DNA of 64,000 bases, taken from Dromaius novaehollandiae (taxonomy: Eukaryota; Chordata; Aves; Casuariiformes; Dromaiidae). The notes beneath the pieces were generated by a model. That model worked only from the letters and a program-made list of their open reading frames with translations, searched no databases and was not told the DNA's origin. Of this stretch, positions 13,221 to 64,000 are shown piece after piece; positions within the stretch are counted from its first letter, which is position 1, and each line of letters starts with the position of its first letter. The DNA lies in assembly GCF_036370855.1 (NCBI RefSeq), contig NC_088103.1, positions 6,325,404-6,389,403 of the forward strand, in the 5' to 3' direction. Both the position numbers and the translations under genes were made by a program.

Positions 13221-13898
13221 CAGTTTTAAGTGGAGTTTTAACACTAAGAGATAAAGGGTTGTTAAACACAATAACAAACGGACATCTGATTTGTATGAGG
13301 CATTATCCTGTACATGTCATACTTGGTTTTTGTGTATCCTCAGTGCATAGCATTACACACAGAGCCACTGTTGCACAGCACAATAGTATTTGAAGAGGCT
13401 GAATCAGAGTAAGGCTGCTTAACAGACTGATTTTTTTTTTCTTTTAGTATCTATATATATATATGCTATAGGAAAACAGACTGGAAATTTGAACTGGCAG
13501 AGAAAGGCAGCTCTGCCGAACGCTGCAGTTGGAGCCCCTTTTAGTGCACAGTTCCACCCCATCCATCTGCATGCATGACACTTTCTAACAGTATTTAAAA
13601 GGTAAACGAGGCACTTCGTGGCAACCACAGGCATCGTTAACATATTGCACACATTTGCTATGACTAAACATGGAACTTGCACACTAGCATCCTATTTTTT
13701 TTTTATGTTTTTTGAAAGCTGAAACATTTGATGCTGCATGTAAACTCCACTTCAGTTTACAACGTGTGCCACAGGAAGGAATCCGGATGCTATTTATACA
13801 ACTGCCCTTTAATAGCTGTGGCAAATATTTTGAGTGGGGCTACCAATGACTAGGGATGCTTCAGGGCCTGAACAGTAAGCTCTTACAGAAGTGATGCC

Positions 13899-13906
13899 TT
13901 CAAGTA
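13899..13906 (-). promoter_or_regulatory. miR-26 seed match in PTEN 3' UTR (second)
   Basis: The mRNA reads GAAACTACTTGAAGGCATCA. UACUUGAA is an 8-mer for miR-26, and the flank is shared with the recalled human UTR (GTTACTTGAAGGCATC). Confidence 0.6.
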
Positions 13907-14104
13907 GTTTCAGACATGTAAGCTGTTGCACATCCAAAAGTTTAAGCATACAGTCCAGAAACTCAAGGAGAGATTACCTACAGAATGCATTTCAAGCTAA
14001 TTATGAATACTGTCATAAATAAAGTTTTAATAAGGACTCAAAAACCTTTCAGTCATAGTAATTCTTGTCAACTTCTATGGGGGTGGTAACTGAAATAAAG
14101 TATA

Positions 14105-14160
14105 GGAGAGTATGTATAATATATATTTATATATATAATATATATATATATATATAATGC
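14105..14160 (-). repeat. Interrupted AU dinucleotide repeat, hairpin-forming, in PTEN 3' UTR
   Basis: An almost pure AT tract is interrupted by TTTAT and AATA units and flanked by GGCATTAT on the mRNA 5' side and CATACTCTCC on the 3' side. It is self-complementary and can fold into a long AU hairpin. The same tract with the same flanks and interruptions is recalled from the human UTR. Confidence 0.7.
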
Positions 14161-14426
14161 CATTTTTCCATTTCCAATGACTACACCATAAAATGTAAGC
14201 AAGGCTTCTCAAAAACATCGAAACATTCAAAATCAAAACCCTCATTCCAACCTTCACATTCCAAAGGAAAAATAACAGTGCAAAAGCCCATCACGTCATT
14301 ATTTCCAATCCGGCCCTCAGTGTTACATACTGGAACCTCTCCAATCAAATTTTCTTATCATGAGTCCAAAAGCGGGACACAGAACAGTGTCAATATCCAA
14401 GGATTTTTAAAGCATGAACATTTTTG

Positions 14427-14432
14427 TTTATT
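14427..14432 (-). terminator. Internal AATAAA hexamer in PTEN 3' UTR
   Basis: Minus-strand AATAAA (context GCTAATAAACAAAAA) lies about 2.15 kb below the stop. It is a possible alternative poly(A) signal; nothing else in the sequence shows that it is used. Confidence 0.25.
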
Positions 14433-14702
14433 AGCCAACACAACTTTCAACTGTTAAAAACAGACAGGGTGAAACATGATTCAAAGGGTACGAGTTAAGT
14501 GTCACGTCTCAAGGTAACCACCTCCTGCTCGGCAATAACCACGGGAATAATGAGTGCTGGAACCAGCGATCTTGATCCGTTACGATATTAAAGTCTAATT
14601 AAACCTACAAGTCAGAAAATATTTACCAGCTTTGTTAGAAGTTAGAGTCACGAATTTGATGAGCAAAACTGACCAAGAGATACCAAAAATGCACTTTATA
14701 CC

Positions 14703-14725
14703 TTTTTTTTTTTTTTTTTTTTTTT
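14703..14725. repeat. T homopolymer (23 bases) inside the PTEN 3' UTR
   Basis: An uninterrupted T run on the plus strand, an internal A run in the mRNA. It could cause false priming in oligo-dT based data. Confidence 0.9.
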
Positions 14726-15269
14726 AAACCAAGAGTAGTTAAGGGAAATCCTGCCTTGTCTTACCCAAATTCTTACCATTAATGCTGTTGTACAGGGCTC
14801 TTATTGATTCCATAAACAGTTGTTATCTAGGTGAGAACACAGCTAACGAACTTCAATGTCAGCACCAATAAGTTAATTAAACGGGGGGGTTTACATCCTA
14901 AAGAAAGTGTAAATTTGGGGACAGCTATTCATGGTGTACTTCAAAGCAAACAATTTTGTCAGCTACTTCACATTTACATACAACAGTAGTTGTACTCTTA
15001 AGTCACCTGCAGTCTGGGCATGTCAATTATATACTGAAAGTGAATCTCAAATCCCTACTCCTGGCTATATCCCTAGGAACAAATGATACAACATTGCCAG
15101 TTAGAAATCTAATTTGTTTTTTTTAATAGCAAACAATATATTTGGGACAAGTTCTGGTTTTAAAAAGTACACATCTTCGTTTACGTGCAGTGTTGAGGAC
15201 TTACTGCAACACTGGTTTCCTCTGTATCACGTGCGATGTCTCTTTTTAAAACATTGTGGGTACTGAGTA

Positions 15270-15277
15270 TTCAAGTA
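15270..15277 (-). promoter_or_regulatory. miR-26 seed match in PTEN 3' UTR (first)
   Basis: The mRNA reads GGAATTTTACTTGAATACTC. UACUUGAA is an 8-mer for miR-26a/b, about 40 nt from the miR-19 8-mer, as in the recalled human UTR. Confidence 0.65.
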
Positions 15278-15312
15278 AAATTCCCTAACAGTTAATGACA
15301 TTTTTTAAGAAG

Positions 15313-15320
15313 TGTGCAAA
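15313..15320 (-). promoter_or_regulatory. miR-19 seed match (8-mer) in PTEN 3' UTR
   Basis: The mRNA reads GCAGTTTTGCACACTTCTTA. UUUGCACA is a full 8-mer for miR-19a/b, and the surrounding text equals the best-known human miR-19 site. Confidence 0.7.
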
Positions 15321-15518
15321 ACTGCAAAACTCATTGTAATAGAATGTGTAAGGTCAAAGGGGTGGAACAGCTGACAGAGGTTTGATTGAATAAATGCATC
15401 ATAAATCTTCAAAATAAACATTAACCTGGAGAATCTCCAATTGAAGTTTCCTGTGCACCATTACAAAATATTTTTATATTAATGAGAGAAAGCTTGCAAG
15501 GCAGCACATGAAGTATTC

Positions 15519-15526
15519 ACAGCAGG
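15519..15526 (-). promoter_or_regulatory. miR-214 seed match in PTEN 3' UTR
   Basis: The mRNA contains CCTGCTGT in ATATTCCTGCTGTGAATAC. CCUGCUG pairs with the miR-214 seed, and human has ACCTGCTGTGGAT at this place as recalled. Confidence 0.55.
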
Positions 15527-15868
15527 AATATGATTGAAAAACTAGTAATATAAATGTAAGATGTTGACTGATGTATGTACTAATAGCATCTGACTTTTAG
15601 CACTGGCCTTGATTACACAGGAGATGGAGCAGCCATTACAATTCGGAAAAACAATTAATAAATCATTGTCAAATTTTGTAACAATTTGTTTCAAGCCCGT
15701 ATTTTAGTTGATAGCCTCCACATTTGTATGGTTAAGTCATTGTTGCTGTGTGTTTTCTTTTTCTGTGACCCCAGTAATTTTTATCCCTTCATTTGTGGGT
15801 CTTTAGGATGTTGTGAAGGTTCATTCCTGTACCCCTATACAGAATCACTCCCTCTAGCTGCCTTTTCT

Positions 15869-15875
15869 AGCACCA
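15869..15875 (-). promoter_or_regulatory. miR-29 seed match in PTEN 3' UTR
   Basis: The mRNA reads AATGGTGCTAGAAAAGGCAG. UGGUGCU pairs with the miR-29 seed, and the flank matches the recalled human sequence. Confidence 0.55.
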
Positions 15876-16136
15876 TTACACTTAAAAAAATAAAATGCAC
15901 AAACAACAAGCAGTGACAGCGGCCAACTCTTCAATTGTCCAGGATGAATTACGGTAGCATGCTAAAGAAAGGTGCATGTAAATAGCTGGATATGGTACAC
16001 AGGCCAAGCTCCAGCAGGCTATATTCCTTTCTGAGCATTACTTTCCATCCCCCATCCAAAATACATGCATTAGAATGTAGTAAAACCTTCTAGAAACTTC
16101 TCTTAGCCAACTGCAGACTTTTCTGTTGCCACATAA

Positions 16137-16143
16137 GTGCAAA
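16137..16143 (-). promoter_or_regulatory. miR-19 seed match (7-mer) in PTEN 3' UTR
   Basis: The mRNA reads UUUGCACUUAUGUGGCAAC. UUUGCAC pairs with the miR-19 seed. The human equivalent is CCTTTGCACTTGTGGCAAC as recalled, one of two validated miR-19 sites. Confidence 0.65.
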
Positions 16144-16276
16144 AAAAGGGGCAGGATGTGAACCTGTATACTTGAGCTTTTTCGAAACTTCGTTTGGTGA
16201 CAGAACACAAAAGGAAAAATTCCTACGTATACACATTAGGTCTGTCTCCACTTTTATAAAACTGGAATAAAATGGG

Positions 16277-16283
16277 AAAGTGC
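16277..16283 (-). promoter_or_regulatory. miR-17/20/93/106 seed match in PTEN 3' UTR
   Basis: The mRNA reads GGCACTTTCCC; GCACUUU pairs with the AAAGUGC seed. The human UTR carries the same site in the same neighbourhood (TGGCACTTTCCCG, recalled). Confidence 0.6.
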
Positions 16284-16503
16284 CATCTTTATAGTTCCTA
16301 ATTGAAGTTTTAATGTCCTTTTGACACAAAAAGGTATATACATATCAGAGCTACGTAACCTTTTTTTTTTTTTTTTCCAACTGGACAAGTGTCAAACCCT
16401 GTATATTTATAGGGCAAAACAAGATTGGTCAGGAAAGAATTGTTCCTATAACTGGTAATCTGACACTATGTCCTATTGCCATTTAAAAAGGTCCTTTTTT
16501 CAG

Positions 16504-16509
16504 TTTATT
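16504..16509 (-). terminator. PTEN: Proximal AATAAA hexamer just below the PTEN stop
   Basis: Minus-strand AATAAA in the context CTTGAATAAACTG lies about 66 nt below the stop codon, and the same context is recalled from human. It could yield a very short 3' UTR lacking the miRNA sites, but use is unproven. Confidence 0.35.
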
Positions 16510-16574
16510 CAAGTTTGTCACTCTTCGTGTGTGTGTTTTTTTTTTTTTTTTTTTATCTCCGATAAAAAAAATAT

Positions 16575-62799
<46,225 letters not shown>

Positions 62800-62803
<4 letters not shown>

Positions 62804-62895
62804 GGCTGCAGCTTCCGAGAGGGGAGGAAGCGCCGCCCCGCCCCCTCCGCCGCCGCCTCCTCCGCCGCCGCCCCGAGAAAGTAGTCCCGCCACAT
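62800..62895 (-). CDS. uORF1 in the PTEN 5' leader (31 codons), conserved peptide
   Basis: The ATG at 62895-62893 opens a 31-codon frame ending in TGA at 62802-62800. The peptide begins MWRDYF, has an Ala/Glu-rich middle and ends SRKLQP. The human PTEN leader, as recalled, has a uORF of the same 31 codons beginning MWQDS and ending SSRKLQP. The DNA around the ATG (GGCGGTGATGTGGC) and the whole 3' end are shared. The TGA overlaps the first ATG of the next uORF (ATGA overlap), which would favour coupled termination and reinitiation. It is in the same frame as PTEN, 265 codons above Met1. Confidence 0.65.
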
Positions 62896-63029
62896 CACCG
62901 CCGCCGCCGCCCGCCGCTCCCCGCCACCGCCGCGCCGCGCCGCCCCCGCCGCGCGCCTCGCCGCGCGCCTCGCCGCGCCCCGCCGCGCCGCCGCCCGCGC
63001 CTCACGCCGCCCCGCGGGGGCGCCGCCGC

Positions 63030-63185
63030 GGCGGGCGGAGGGATACGGGCGGCGCGGGGAGCGGTGCCGCGCCGGGCGGCGGTGCTGCGACGGGTCACGT
63101 GGGCGGCCCGCGGCGCTCGCGGCTCCCCCCGCCCCCCCCCCCAGCCCCCCCCCGCGGGCGGAAGTGGCCGGGCCGCGGAGGTGAG
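63030..63185. promoter_or_regulatory. Putative bidirectional core promoter of PTEN (E-box and ETS site)
   Basis: The PTEN leader above uORF1 must start at or above about 63.0 kb if it is as long as in human. Just there lies the palindromic E-box GTCACGTG (63094-63101), a USF/MITF-TFE type site. It is followed by a C-tract (63123-63153) and an ETS-like GCGGAAGTG (63157-63165). There is no TATA box. Immediately to the right, CGGAG followed by GTGAGG (donor GT at 63181-63182) could be a splice donor of a divergent plus-strand transcript. In primates the KLLN gene occupies the divergent position. Factor binding is inferred from motif shape only. Confidence 0.45.
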
Positions 63186-64000
63186 GGAGCGGCGGCGCAG
63201 CGCCTCCCGCCCGCCCCGGAGCGGAGCGGAGCGGGGGGATCCCGCCGCGGGGGCGCCTCGGCCTGGCTCCCGCAGCCGGGGGACCGACCAGGCGTCGGGC
63301 CGCTCCCGGCGGGGACGAGCCTCCCCGGCCCTCGAGGCCGCGGCCCGCGCTGCGCTCCGCGGCGGGAGCGGGGGAGCCCGGTGCGGGTAGGTGCGAGGGG
63401 GCCGCGCTCGCCCGGGGAGCCCGGTGCGGCCTGTGCCCGCGTAACCGCCGCCGGGGAGGGGAGGCTTGGGACGGAGCCGCTGTCGCCGCCGCTCGCGGTC
63501 GGAGGGGCCGCGGGGCGGTCGGAGCCAGCGCGGAGCAGGAGGCGGCCGCGCCTCGCCGGTGCCCCGGCCGCCGGAGGGACCCGTTTGCCCCTCTGCGTGC
63601 GGCCGGGGCGCCGGTAGCTGCCTGCGACACGGAACCGTCCGAGCTCCCTCGGGAGCTGCCGTCTTCCACCCGCAGCCGCAGTGCGCGAGCGCCTACCGCC
63701 CCCTGCAGCCACCCGGGTCCCGGGGGAGGCGGTCTCGGCGCCGCGGCCTCGGGCACCTGCTGCCGGCGCTACCGCTGCCGAGCGCGGAGGTGGGGACGGA
63801 CGGGGCCCTTGGGCCACGCCAGCGGCCCAGCTCGCTCGGTGCTGCTTCTCCAGCGGCGGCAGCGCCGTTCTGGAGGAGGACGCAAGCCGGGGTGCCTGCT
63901 GCGCTCTGTCCCCGCGTACCTCCTCGGCATTTGCAGGTGTTCAGTTATATTTGTGGACGTGTTGTCTGTGAATTCGTCTTACCCCTTTTTGATGCTGCCT
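63186..64000. other. Upstream flank of PTEN, start of a possible divergent transcript
   Basis: CpG-rich sequence to about 63.9 kb, then ordinary AT-rich DNA. No coding exon is recognisable on either strand. Long frames here exist only because G+C-rich DNA has few stop codons. Confidence 0.5.

Larger units (their letters stand above)
13196..16574 (-). other. PTEN: PTEN 3' untranslated region (distal, about 3.4 kb)
   Basis: This sequence follows the stop codon in the same exon. Block after block, read on the minus strand, agrees with the human PTEN 3' UTR as I recall it. Examples are the CTTGAATAAACTG motif about 65 nt below the stop, the miR-19 and miR-26 sites, the AU-repeat hairpin near 14.1 kb, and the distal end around 13.2 kb. 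The length, about 3.38 kb, is close to the human 3.3-kb form. It contains homopolymer T runs on the plus strand (16361-16376, about 16536-16553, 14703-14725), which are A runs in the mRNA. A longer form reaching further left cannot be excluded. Confidence 0.88.

Overview
The window is vertebrate nuclear DNA, most likely from a bird. It carries one recognisable protein-coding gene, PTEN, complete on the minus strand from the start codon at 62100 to the stop codon at 16575. The nine coding exons total 1,212 bp and encode 403 residues, the same length as human PTEN. Every intron is GT-AG, and every exon length equals the human value as I recall it. CR1-type retroelement ends, a compact locus (about 45 kb from start to stop) and sparse repeats point to a bird; another sauropsid is not excluded.

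Layout from left to right. Positions 1-13195 are the 3' flank of PTEN. No gene is supported there, but there is a CR1 3' end near 7 kb, a possible tRNA-derived SINE remnant near 1.4 kb, pyrimidine-rich stretches and simple repeats. Positions 13196-16574 are the long PTEN 3' UTR. It keeps, at the expected places, many blocks I recall from the human UTR: miR-19, miR-17, miR-26, miR-29 and miR-214 seed matches, an AU-repeat hairpin, and an AUUAAA signal at the distal end. Positions 16575-62100 hold exons 9 to 1 with introns from 0.95 to 15.7 kb. Positions 62101 to about 63900 are a CpG island with the PTEN 5' leader and a probable bidirectional promoter. The last part of the window may hold the start of a divergent plus-strand transcript, but no coding exon is recognisable.

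The most interesting region is the 5' leader. (i) The PTEN frame stays open for 233 codons above the AUG. Its translation matches the human N-terminal extension of PTEN-alpha/beta (PTEN-L), including the AUU start of PTEN-beta in a strong Kozak context. The codon aligned with the human PTEN-alpha CUG is GCG. (ii) Further upstream is a 31-codon uORF whose TGA overlaps the AUG of a 4-codon uORF (M-M-G-V-stop). As I recall the human leader, both uORFs occur there with the same lengths and the same overlap. This suggests an ancient translational control module.

Comparisons with human sequence are from memory and should be confirmed by alignment.
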